The translations under genes were made by a program, and so were the position numbers. Of a DNA stretch of 64,000 bases, positions 40,843 through 48,896 are shown piece by piece. Source of the stretch: CANMXU01 sp052030545 (GTDB lineage Bacteria > Pseudomonadota > Gammaproteobacteria > Enterobacterales > Alteromonadaceae). The notes below the pieces were generated by a model. That model searched no databases, was not told where the DNA came from, and worked only from the letters and a program-made list of their open reading frames with translations. The DNA lies in the NCBI RefSeq assembly GCF_052030545.1, contig NZ_JBPDIH010000003.1, positions 248,001 through 312,000 on the forward strand, written 5' to 3'. Positions within the stretch are counted from its first letter, which is position 1. Every line of letters begins with the position of its first letter.

Positions 40843-43044
40843 ATGTCTGCACAGTATTTACAAGTCGCCGTTCCTGTTCCAATGCGTCAATTGTTTACGT
40901 ATAAAGTTCCAGAGGAATTAATCTCTGAAATTAACGTAGGCGAACGCGTTATTGTGCCTTTTGCTAATCGCCAAGTGATCGGCATTGTGCTTGAAATACA
41001 AAGCCATTGTGATGTTCCCGAAAACAAACTGAAAACGATTTTGTCCCGTATTAATGACAATTATCATTTCGACCCACTACTGTTGGCATTTGTGCGCCGC
41101 TGCGCCGAATATTATCATCACCCAATTGGCGACGTATTTCAGCAAGCGCTACCGGTATTACTTAGACAAGTTGAACAACCGGACGTTGCCCCCACTCAGC
41201 TTTGGCATAGCGCAACTGACATTACTGATGACGCACTAAGCAAACTCAAAAAGCGCGCTTCAAAACAGCTTGCCTTGTTTCAATTAATTGCCTCACACCA
41301 GGGGTTATCTTGGCCTGAGCTCAGAACACTCAACTACAACAAAGCGCAATTAAAAGCATTAGCCGACAAAGCACTCATTATTAAAAAACCTGCCGAGATC
41401 AAAACCTTTGCTTGGCAAGAAAATGCCTTGGCCACCGACAATAAGCTTAACTTGTCGGTTGAACAGGCGGTTATTGTTGCGGCAGTTAAACAGTCGCTCA
41501 ATCAATATGCTTGCCACCTTGTTGAAGGGGTCACCGGCAGCGGTAAAACTGAAGTTTACTTGCAAGCAATGGAACAAGTACTCGCGAGTCATCAACAAGT
41601 TTTAGTATTAGTGCCGGAAATTGGCTTAACGCCGCAAACCCTTAGCCGATTTGAACAACGCTTTAAAGTGCCCATTTATTTACACCATTCTGGGCTAAAC
41701 GATAAAGAACGGCTAGACACATGGTTAAGTGCCCAGCGTGGCAATGCCGCCATTATTATTGGTACTCGTTCAGCGATATTTACACCTTTGCATAAGCTTG
41801 GTCTTATTATTGTTGATGAAGAGCACGACAGTTCTTTTAAACAACAAGACAGTTTCCGTTACCACGGGCGTGATATGGCGATAATGCGCGCTAGGCAGTT
41901 AAACATTCCTATTGTGTTAGGCAGCGCGACACCCAGTTTAGAAAGCTTACAAAATGCCTTGTCGGGTAAATATCATTATCACCAATTATTAAAACGTGCC
42001 GGTAATAGCAGTAAAGCCAAAATAGAATTGGTAGATATGGCCAATCAACCAACCGAGTTTGGTTTGTCGTCAAATATCAAAAAGGCGATGAAGCAAACCT
42101 TAGCCCGTGGTGAACAAGTACTGCTATTTTTGAATCGTCGAGGCTATGCACCTGCAATTAACTGCAAAGAATGTCACTGGATCGCGGATTGTCAGCGCTG
42201 TGATAAACCGTACACTTTGCACCAAGGTCAGCAATTACTGATATGTCATCATTGTGGTAGTCAAAAGCGCATACCTCTGCAATGTCCGAGCTGTGGTAGC
42301 CCTCGTATTGCGCCACTTGGTCAAGGCACCGAACAGTTAGAACACCGAATTAGCGATATGTTTGCCGACTACTCCGTGGTGCGTATTGACCGCGACAGTA
42401 CGCGACGAAAAGGCGAATTAGCGAAGCTACTACAAGAAGTAACTGACAATAAACATCAATTACTTATTGGTACACAAATGCTAGCCAAAGGGCACCACTT
42501 CCCTAACGTTACTTTAGTTTTAATGCTAGATATTGATGGCGCCCTTTTTAGTTATGACTTTCGCGCTGCAGAAAATATGGCGCAATTACTGGTGCAGGTG
42601 GCAGGTCGTGCAGGTCGTGCAAGCAAGCCGGGTAAAGTGATGGTGCAAAGTTATTTCCCAGAGCACCCACTTTTACAAGATTTAGTGCACAATGGTTATA
42701 ATCATTTTGCCCGTCAAGCATTAACCGAGCGCAGCCAAGCGCTATTGCCGCCATTCACTTTTCAAGCGCTATTTCGTGCCGAAGCTAACTATCCTTCCTA
42801 CCCAGAAAAGTTCATTCGCCAGCTCTGCCAAGTACAATACCAAGGCTGTGAATTAGCAGGCCCTATTCCTGCAGCGATGGAGAAAAAAGCCGGTAAATTT
42901 CGTTATCATTTAATTGTGCAAGCAAAGTCACGCAAAGCATTGCACTTAGGCGTGCAAGCTTTACTACAGCAAATTATGGTGAACGAGTTACAAACTAAGG
43001 TGCGCTGGTCGGTTGATATCGACCCAACGGATTTAAGCTGGTAA
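40843..43044 (+). CDS. priA: Primosomal protein N' (replication restart helicase)
   Basis: 3'-5' helicase that reloads DnaB at stalled forks. The N-terminal DNA-binding domain starts SAQYLQVAVPVPMRQLFTYK. Walker A is GVTGSGKTEVYL (about residue 228), Walker B VDEEHDSSFKQQD. The zinc domain is seen as CKECHWIADCQRCDKPY and CHHCGSQKRIPLQCPSCGS. The ATG at 40843 gives 733 residues, equal to E. coli; the frame is open further up but the extra residues are not family-like. The ribosome-binding site is weak. It is followed by a SPOR-domain gene, as in related genomes. Confidence 0.95.
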   Translation: MSAQYLQVAVPVPMRQLFTYKVPEELISEINVGERVIVPFANRQVIGIVLEIQSHCDVPENKLKTILSRINDNYHFDPLLLAFVRRCAEYYHHPIGDVFQQALPVLLRQVEQPDVAPTQLWHSATDITDDALSKLKKRASKQLALFQLIASHQGLSWPELRTLNYNKAQLKALADKALIIKKPAEIKTFAWQENALATDNKLNLSVEQAVIVAAVKQSLNQYACHLVEGVTGSGKTEVYLQAMEQVLASHQQVLVLVPEIGLTPQTLSRFEQRFKVPIYLHHSGLNDKERLDTWLSAQRGNAAIIIGTRSAIFTPLHKLGLIIVDEEHDSSFKQQDSFRYHGRDMAIMRARQLNIPIVLGSATPSLESLQNALSGKYHYHQLLKRAGNSSKAKIELVDMANQPTEFGLSSNIKKAMKQTLARGEQVLLFLNRRGYAPAINCKECHWIADCQRCDKPYTLHQGQQLLICHHCGSQKRIPLQCPSCGSPRIAPLGQGTEQLEHRISDMFADYSVVRIDRDSTRRKGELAKLLQEVTDNKHQLLIGTQMLAKGHHFPNVTLVLMLDIDGALFSYDFRAAENMAQLLVQVAGRAGRASKPGKVMVQSYFPEHPLLQDLVHNGYNHFARQALTERSQALLPPFTFQALFRAEANYPSYPEKFIRQLCQVQYQGCELAGPIPAAMEKKAGKFRYHLIVQAKSRKALHLGVQALLQQIMVNELQTKVRWSVDIDPTDLSW

Positions 43045-43177
43045 TTCAGCGAGTAGTTGAGCTACAGCTTAGCAAAATAATCACTTACAAGTTGCGTAAA
43101 CAAAGTACTGTAATCTTCATTCAGATTCGCTAGAATAGTTCGAATTGAATTTTTGTTTTCCTCGGTTAAAATTTCCC

Positions 43178-43735
43178 ATGGCACATCAAGATTACGTTTC
43201 CCGCAGTTCCAAGAAAAAAAGCAACCCATATAAGAAAAAGCCTGCTGAGCAAAGCAATGGCATACCGTTGAAATTAAAACTTATCATCGTTATTACCTTA
43301 ATAGCCGGTAGTGCTTTTGGCTACTTTTTATGGGAAATAAAAGATACTCAACCTAGCGAAACCGCAACGCCAGCAGCTGAACAAACGACAAAAACCGCCG
43401 AAAAAGCAAAACTTCCCGAGCCGCCAAAAGAGAAATGGGCTTACCGTAAAGAGCTAGCAGAAAAAGAAATTGAAGTTGGCCAATATCAAGTCGAAAATAA
43501 AGGTCCGTATAAAATGCAATGTGGCTCGTTTAGAACCCGTAAACAAGCCGAAGTATTAAAAGCCAATATTGCCTTTGCTGGTTTAGAGTCATTTATTCGC
43601 GCTGCCGAAGGCAGTTCAAGCACTTGGTATCAAGTACGTTTAGGTCCTTATGCCCGTAAACGTTTAGCAGAAGCCGATAAACACAAGCTTAAAAACAACA
43701 ATGTAAATCATTGCCAAATTAGTTTATGGCGATAA
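43178..43735 (+). CDS. SPOR-domain cell-division protein (FtsN-like)
   Basis: A 185-residue bitopic protein: a basic cytoplasmic start (MAHQDYVSRSSKKKSNPYKK), one transmembrane segment (about residues 35-55, LKLIIVITLIAGSAFGYFLW), a Pro/Ala/Glu/Lys-rich linker and a C-terminal SPOR domain (about 110-185, YKMQCGSFRTRKQAEVLKAN to WYQVRLGPYARKRLAEADKH). SPOR domains bind denuded septal glycan. Position after priA and before hslVU matches FtsN loci in gammaproteobacteria, so ftsN is likely, though length is shorter than E. coli FtsN. ATG at 43178 fits; an upstream ORF start at 43145 adds nothing family-like. Confidence 0.85.
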   Translation: MAHQDYVSRSSKKKSNPYKKKPAEQSNGIPLKLKLIIVITLIAGSAFGYFLWEIKDTQPSETATPAAEQTTKTAEKAKLPEPPKEKWAYRKELAEKEIEVGQYQVENKGPYKMQCGSFRTRKQAEVLKANIAFAGLESFIRAAEGSSSTWYQVRLGPYARKRLAEADKHKLKNNNVNHCQISLWR

Positions 43736-43750
43736 TCTCACCCCGAGACC

Positions 43751-43778
43751 CTTGATTTTTTCAACACTGCCCCTATTT
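43751..43778 (+). promoter_or_regulatory. Sigma-32 heat-shock promoter of hslVU
   Basis: CTTGATT at 43751-43757 and CCCCTATTT at 43770-43778, 12 bp apart, fit the sigma-32 consensus (CTTGAAA, CCCCATnT) well. Transcription would begin near 43785, about 55 nt before the hslV start. Confidence 0.75.
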
Positions 43779-43795
43779 CTTGTTCATAGATAACG

Positions 43796-43819
43796 ACCGA
43801 CAATAATGCCATTGTCGGT
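43796..43819 (+). promoter_or_regulatory. 5'-UTR hairpin of hslVU mRNA
   Basis: ACCGACAAT (43796-43804) pairs perfectly with ATTGTCGGT (43811-43819) around a 6-nt loop, between the sigma-32 promoter and the hslV ribosome-binding site. E. coli hslVU mRNA also has an inverted repeat in its 5' UTR reported to affect message stability, so this is probably its counterpart. Confidence 0.65.
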
Positions 43820-43839
43820 TAAGAAATTTGAGGTTTAAT

Positions 43840-44358
43840 GTGACTACTATCGTTTCAGTAAGACGCAATGGCAAAGTTGCCATTGGCGGTGATGGCCAAG
43901 TATCTTTAGGCAATACAGTAATGAAAGGCAATGCTCGCAAAGTGCGCCGTTTATACAACGACAAAGTACTGGCTGGTTTTGCTGGCGGTACTGCTGATGC
44001 CTTTACCCTTTTTGAGCGTTTTGAAAGCAAACTTGAACAACATCAAGGCCATTTGACCAAAGCCGCAGTTGAGCTAGCCAAAGACTGGCGCAGTGACCGC
44101 GCATTAAGAAAGCTTGAAGCGCTGCTAGCGGTTGCCGATGAAACTGCTTCACTGATTATTACGGGTAATGGTGATGTAGTTCAGCCAGAGCACGACCTTA
44201 TTGCTATCGGCAGTGGCGGAAATTACGCCCAATCTGCAGCAACCGCTCTATTAGAAAATACCGAATTATCTGCCAAAGAAATTGTTGAAAAGTCATTAAA
44301 AATTGCCGGTGACATTTGTGTCTTTACCAATCATCAGCAAACAATTGACGAACTTTAA
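43840..44358 (+). CDS. hslV: ATP-dependent protease subunit HslV
   Basis: Threonine protease of the HslUV complex. The start is GTG at 43840, because the protein must begin (M)TTIVSVRRNGKVAIGGDGQV with the catalytic Thr right after the initiator. GAGG lies 7 nt upstream. An ATG two bases earlier runs into TGA at once. It is 172 residues; the block GGTADAFTLFERFE and the end TNHQQTIDEL are typical. hslU follows after 60 nt in the same heat-shock operon. Confidence 0.97.
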   Translation: MTTIVSVRRNGKVAIGGDGQVSLGNTVMKGNARKVRRLYNDKVLAGFAGGTADAFTLFERFESKLEQHQGHLTKAAVELAKDWRSDRALRKLEALLAVADETASLIITGNGDVVQPEHDLIAIGSGGNYAQSAATALLENTELSAKEIVEKSLKIAGDICVFTNHQQTIDEL

Positions 44359-44418
44359 CTATTAGCGACTACGCACACGTAAATGATGTGCGTATTAAGT
44401 AAAGCCAAGGAATTATTT

Positions 44419-45747
44419 ATGTCGAATATGACACCTCGTGAAATTGTTCATGAACTAGACAGCCACATTGTTGGTCAAAGCGACGCCAAACGTGCCGTTG
44501 CTATTGCCTTAAGAAATCGCTGGCGCCGTATGCAATTAAATGAAGAATTGCGCAGCGAAGTTACGCCAAAAAATATTTTGATGATCGGACCAACTGGTGT
44601 TGGTAAAACGGAAATTGCAAGACGCCTTGCCAAACTTGCCAACGCACCATTTATCAAAGTAGAAGCGACTAAATTTACTGAAGTCGGCTATGTAGGTAAA
44701 GAAGTTGAAACCATTATTCGTGATTTAGCCGATATGGCGATTAAGCTCACTAAAGAGCAAGAAATGGCACGAGTAAAACACTTAGCCGAAGAAGCGGCAG
44801 AAGAGCGCATTTTAGATGTGCTATTGCCAAATCCACGCGATAGTTTTGGCGCAGAAGAACAACCTGACAACAGCAGTACCCGCCAAATTTTCCGCAAAAA
44901 ATTACGTGAAGGTAAGTTAGACGACAAAGAAATTGAGCTCGACTTAGCGGCACAACCTGTTGGCGTTGAAATTATGGCACCGCCTGGCATGGAAGATATG
45001 ACCTCGCAATTACAAAACATGTTCCAAAGCATGTCGAGCGAGAAAAAGAACAAACGTAAATTAAAAATCAAAGATGCCTTTAAAGCGTTGCAAGAAGAAG
45101 AAGCAGCCAAAATTGTTAATCAAGAAGACATCAAACAAAAAGCCATCGAGTCTGTTGAACAAAATGGCATTGTTTTTATTGATGAAATTGACAAAATTTG
45201 TAAACGTGGCGATACCTCAGGCCCAGACGTTTCTCGTGAAGGTGTACAACGTGATTTACTGCCATTAGTTGAAGGCTCTACCGTTAGTACTAAACACGGC
45301 ATGGTAAAAACTGACCACATTTTATTTATCGCCTCAGGCGCTTTTCAAATGGCAAAACCGTCTGATTTGATCCCTGAATTACAAGGTCGCTTGCCAATTC
45401 GTGTTGAACTTAAAGCGTTAACCACCGATGATTTTGTGCGCATTTTAACTGAACCAAACGCTTCACTAACTGAGCAGTATATTGCATTACTTGCCACTGA
45501 AGGTGTTGATATTTCATTTAGTGAATGTGGTATTAGTGCTATTGCCAATGCTGCATGGCAAGTTAACGAAAGCACTGAAAACATTGGTGCTCGCCGACTA
45601 CATACTATGATGGAACGCTTAATTGAAGAATTATCGTTTACTGCCAACGATCGCAGTGGTGAAAAAGTTGTTATCGACCAAGATTTTGTTGAGCGCACAT
45701 TAACCGAATTGGTTAAAAATGAAGATTTAAGCCGCTTTATTTTATAG
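44419..45747 (+). CDS. hslU: HslU ATPase of the HslUV protease
   Basis: AAA+ unfoldase feeding substrates to HslV. It starts MSNMTPREIVHELDSHIVGQ (ATG at 44419 with AAGG about 9 nt upstream; the ORF is open to 44383). Walker A is IGPTGVGKTEIA, the pore motif is TEVGYVGKEVE, Walker B is GIVFIDEIDKICKRG, and the C-terminal LSRFIL tail docks into HslV. Its 442 residues match E. coli (443). Co-transcribed with hslV. Confidence 0.97.
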   Translation: MSNMTPREIVHELDSHIVGQSDAKRAVAIALRNRWRRMQLNEELRSEVTPKNILMIGPTGVGKTEIARRLAKLANAPFIKVEATKFTEVGYVGKEVETIIRDLADMAIKLTKEQEMARVKHLAEEAAEERILDVLLPNPRDSFGAEEQPDNSSTRQIFRKKLREGKLDDKEIELDLAAQPVGVEIMAPPGMEDMTSQLQNMFQSMSSEKKNKRKLKIKDAFKALQEEEAAKIVNQEDIKQKAIESVEQNGIVFIDEIDKICKRGDTSGPDVSREGVQRDLLPLVEGSTVSTKHGMVKTDHILFIASGAFQMAKPSDLIPELQGRLPIRVELKALTTDDFVRILTEPNASLTEQYIALLATEGVDISFSECGISAIANAAWQVNESTENIGARRLHTMMERLIEELSFTANDRSGEKVVIDQDFVERTLTELVKNEDLSRFIL

Positions 45748-45784
45748 TCGGCTTAACTAAATACTCAAAATACAAGGTGACACT

Positions 45785-46144
45785 ATGTCTCAGATCAGCT
45801 GTTTTACCCTTAAAAAAGATGAAAAACTGCTCTTAGTTGAATTAGATCAGCAGTCGGTGATCACCTTACCTTTTGAGTACTTACGGGTATTTTCACCTTT
45901 AGTGCAAAGTCACCAAGGTAACAACATCGTTAGTCACAAAAAAATGGTGCAAATTAGAAAAATAGAATCGGTCGGCAAACACGGTTACCGTTTTCTTTTT
46001 GATGATGACCATAGCGCGATTTATGGCACAACGTATCTAATTCAGTTGTTTCATGAATACGATATTCGCTGGAAGGGTTATTTAGCCAATATCGCAAATA
46101 GTGCTCATAATCGCGAAGCAAATATCGATATTAAACAACTGTAG
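45785..46144 (+). CDS. DUF971 domain protein
   Basis: A 119-residue protein made of one DUF971 domain, the small zinc-related domain found at the N-terminus of gamma-butyrobetaine hydroxylases and as stand-alone proteins. Conserved text: LPFEYLRVFSPLVQSHQG (about residues 28-45), QIRKIESVGKHGYRFLFDDD and YLIQLFHEYDIRW. No oxygenase domain is attached. It follows hslU by 37 nt, a common neighbour pair in gammaproteobacteria, so it may share the heat-shock transcript. Function unknown. Confidence 0.85.
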   Translation: MSQISCFTLKKDEKLLLVELDQQSVITLPFEYLRVFSPLVQSHQGNNIVSHKKMVQIRKIESVGKHGYRFLFDDDHSAIYGTTYLIQLFHEYDIRWKGYLANIANSAHNREANIDIKQL

Positions 46145-46180
46145 CTAACTAACCTGACTTCGGTTTAAATAATTAACAGT

Positions 46181-46218
46181 AAAAAGCCTAAAATCCGTCA
46201 AGATTTTAGGCTTTTTTT
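46181..46218. terminator. Bidirectional terminator, hslVU operon and chemoreceptor gene
   Basis: A perfect 15-bp stem: AAAAAGCCTAAAATC at 46181-46195 pairs with GATTTTAGGCTTTTT at 46202-46216, followed by more T. Confidence 0.92.
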
Positions 46219-46248
46219 TAGCTTGTTTTAGCGAAACATTACCCGCTT

Positions 46249-48108
46249 TTATACTTTAAAGCGGCTTACTTCCGTTTTTAACACTTGCGCTTGTTGGCTC
46301 AGCTCTTCACTCATCTGCGCATTGCTCTTCGCTGACTCGCCCGCTTGTTCAGCAACATCACGAATAGAAATAACATGTTCGTTCATTTCAGAAGCTACGG
46401 TACTTTGCTCTTGAATTGCCGTGGCAATCGCAGTATTCATTTCCATAATGGTTGACACATCACTGGCAATTTCAATGAGCATTTCACCGGCAGAGCTTGC
46501 TTGGTTGGCACTTTCTTCCCCTTGCAATCGACAGGTGTTCATATGCTCAACAATCGATTTAGTTCTTGCTTGCAATGAATGAATAATGCTTTCAATTTCT
46601 TGGGTCGAGTCTTGTGTTCGACTGGCAAGCGTTCTTACTTCATCAGCCACCACTGCAAATCCTCGCCCTTGTTCACCAGCACGAGCCGCTTCTATCGCGG
46701 CATTTAGTGCTAGTAAATTAGTTTGCTCTGCAATGCCGCGAATAACGTCGAGCACAGAGCCAATGGTAATGCTGTCTTTAGCAAGCTCTTGAACCACATT
46801 TTCGGACTCAATCAATTTTTCAGACAGCAAATCTATTTGCTCAATAGTACGCGAAACACCTTGATGCCCTTGCTCAGCGTTGATGTTAGTGGTTTCTGCT
46901 TTTTTAGCGGCTTCTTGGGTATTTTTCGCAATTTCATCAACCGTCGCTACCATTTCCGTAACTGCAGTTGCCACCATATCGGTTTGCTGAACTTGTACTT
47001 CCACCCCTTCGTTTGCAGTATGAATGTTTTCTGACAAACCTTGAGTCGCTTGATTAACAGTAGTCACGGATAAGCTCACTTCATTAATAAGGTTTCTAAA
47101 ATTGCCGATCATTGAATTAAACACCGCAGCCATTTGCGCAAGCTCGTCACCACTGCTGGTATTCACTTCAATCGATAAATCGTTTTCAATACCTATGGTG
47201 TTCATCGAACCGTTCATGCTGTCGATGTTATTGAGAATATTACGGCTTAATAAAAATGCTGAAGTAACCGCAATGAGTACCACAATGATAAAAACAACTA
47301 TCGCTAATGTGCTAATAAAGCTGGTATGTTCATCAACCGATTGCTTACTGTTAACTAGCATTTTTTCTAGCATGACATCAAGTTGATGCACAGCAGAGCG
47401 CATTTCACCTAGCAAGCCTTGGTCAGCCTTATAACCAAACACTTTTTGCGCGTCGACTAAATTGATAAATTTGGTTTGATAAACGTTAATTAGCTGCTTA
47501 ATCGTGTCTTTTTGCTGTTCGGGTAAATCACTGGCACTAACATCATCAGCTAAATGGATGGCATTGGTTTTGAGTTTATCGACATACTTATCGTCAAGGC
47601 GCAACATAAAGTCTTTTTCATTACGTCGTAATTGCAGCATATCACTGAGCAGCCTAAAATCTTGGTCGCCAATTAACTCTTCTATATTATGCACCGCAGC
47701 TCGCAGCTCACCATAAAGAGCGTCTTTTGGATGTAAACCAATTTTTTGCTGCTGTTGAACTAGCTGTTCAAATTTTTGCTGATATGTTTTTAATACGTTC
47801 AGTACTGATGCCGTTTCTTTGGCATCAATATTTTGCGCTGCTAATTGTTGCGCAATACTGCCAACATGCTTTTGCGTAAAAGCCATGGTCTTTTTAAACT
47901 TATCTAAATACTTTAAATCTTTACGTGCAATAAAATCTTTCTCATTGCGCCTAAGCTCTAAAATAGAGCTTTCAAGTTTTCCAATATCTCGTGCTATGGC
48001 AATATCAGCTTGTAGCGAATTCATAGTATAAACTAACAAACCAATCATGATGCCCATTGAAACAACCGCGATTAGCGTATTGGCGAGCATTTTGTGCTTT
48101 ATTAACAT
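46249..48108 (-). CDS. Methyl-accepting chemotaxis protein with HBM-type sensor
   Basis: A 619-residue chemoreceptor. It has a first transmembrane segment (residues about 10-30), a periplasmic helical sensor (about 35-260), a second membrane segment (about 262-288, ISTLAIVVFIIVVLIAVTS) and HAMP, then the signalling domain with the hairpin tip IRGIAEQTNLLALNAAIEAA (about 455-474). The sensor has two copies of LRRNEKDF (about 51 and 171), the mark of helical bimodular (HBM) domains, which bind organic acids or polyamines in known cases. Ligand unknown. No che genes are adjacent. Confidence 0.92.
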   Translation of the reverse strand: MLIKHKMLANTLIAVVSMGIMIGLLVYTMNSLQADIAIARDIGKLESSILELRRNEKDFIARKDLKYLDKFKKTMAFTQKHVGSIAQQLAAQNIDAKETASVLNVLKTYQQKFEQLVQQQQKIGLHPKDALYGELRAAVHNIEELIGDQDFRLLSDMLQLRRNEKDFMLRLDDKYVDKLKTNAIHLADDVSASDLPEQQKDTIKQLINVYQTKFINLVDAQKVFGYKADQGLLGEMRSAVHQLDVMLEKMLVNSKQSVDEHTSFISTLAIVVFIIVVLIAVTSAFLLSRNILNNIDSMNGSMNTIGIENDLSIEVNTSSGDELAQMAAVFNSMIGNFRNLINEVSLSVTTVNQATQGLSENIHTANEGVEVQVQQTDMVATAVTEMVATVDEIAKNTQEAAKKAETTNINAEQGHQGVSRTIEQIDLLSEKLIESENVVQELAKDSITIGSVLDVIRGIAEQTNLLALNAAIEAARAGEQGRGFAVVADEVRTLASRTQDSTQEIESIIHSLQARTKSIVEHMNTCRLQGEESANQASSAGEMLIEIASDVSTIMEMNTAIATAIQEQSTVASEMNEHVISIRDVAEQAGESAKSNAQMSEELSQQAQVLKTEVSRFKV

Positions 48109-48388
48109 AGTAAAAGTCCAAACGTTAATGAATTACAGTTTCAAATGAGTATAGTACAACGTCAATTAAAGCTAGTGATTAATGCTTGATTGTTAGGGAA
48201 AATTGCGGTTTTTTCATTAATAATTAAGCAACATAGACTTAGCGTTGCTTTTAGTTAGCGTGCCAACGGCATATAAATCAATACTTCGCTGATTTTTTGG
48301 TAAAGTATTGTTTAAAACGTTGTACCTTAATCTGAGCAAGTTATACTAATTACTGTTGATACTAGGCAAAACTTAAACGAGTGAATCC

Positions 48389-48874
48389 ATGGAATATAAT
48401 ACTTCAGAATTATGTAACACCTATGCCGACTTAGTCGATGTGGTAGAACCTATTTTTAGTAATTATGGCGGTATAAGCTCTTTTGGTGGGCAAGTTGTCA
48501 CCGTTAAGTGTTTCGAAAATAACGGCTTGATCAGTCAACTCGCAGAAAGTGATGGCAGTGGAAAAGTCTTAGTGATTGACGGAGGCGGCTCAACACGCAG
48601 AGCGTTAATCGATGTTTATATTGCTGAAGCGGCAGCAAAAAATGGCTGGGAAGGCATTATTTGTTACGGTAGCGTTAGAGACGTTGACGCCCTAGAAGAT
48701 ATTGACATCGGCATTCAAGGGTTAGTATCAATTCCAGTTGGTGCAACCGACAGCTTAACCGGTGAAAGCGACTTAGCCATTAACTTTGGTGGCGTGACGT
48801 TTCTACCTGATGATCTTGTTTACGTGGATAATACCGGTATTATTTTATCACCTGAACCACTCGATATTGAGTAA
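48389..48874 (+). CDS. rraA: Regulator of ribonuclease E activity A
   Basis: A 161-residue RraA protein that binds RNase E and limits RNA decay in E. coli. It starts MEYNTSELCNTYADLVDVVE, with FGGQVVTVKCFENN, VLVIDGGGSTRRALIDVYIA and ICYGSVRDVDALEDIDIGIQ. The fold is also shared with aldolases, but the close match in length and text to enterobacterial RraA supports this name. Transcribed alone, divergent from the chemoreceptor gene. Confidence 0.95.
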   Translation: MEYNTSELCNTYADLVDVVEPIFSNYGGISSFGGQVVTVKCFENNGLISQLAESDGSGKVLVIDGGGSTRRALIDVYIAEAAAKNGWEGIICYGSVRDVDALEDIDIGIQGLVSIPVGATDSLTGESDLAINFGGVTFLPDDLVYVDNTGIILSPEPLDIE

Positions 48875-48896
48875 GTGCTTAATAATAAATGCGCAC

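Noticed and set aside
44688..45698. Antisense ORFs in hslU
   Set aside because: Low-complexity Ser-rich shadows of a conserved gene; no start signals.
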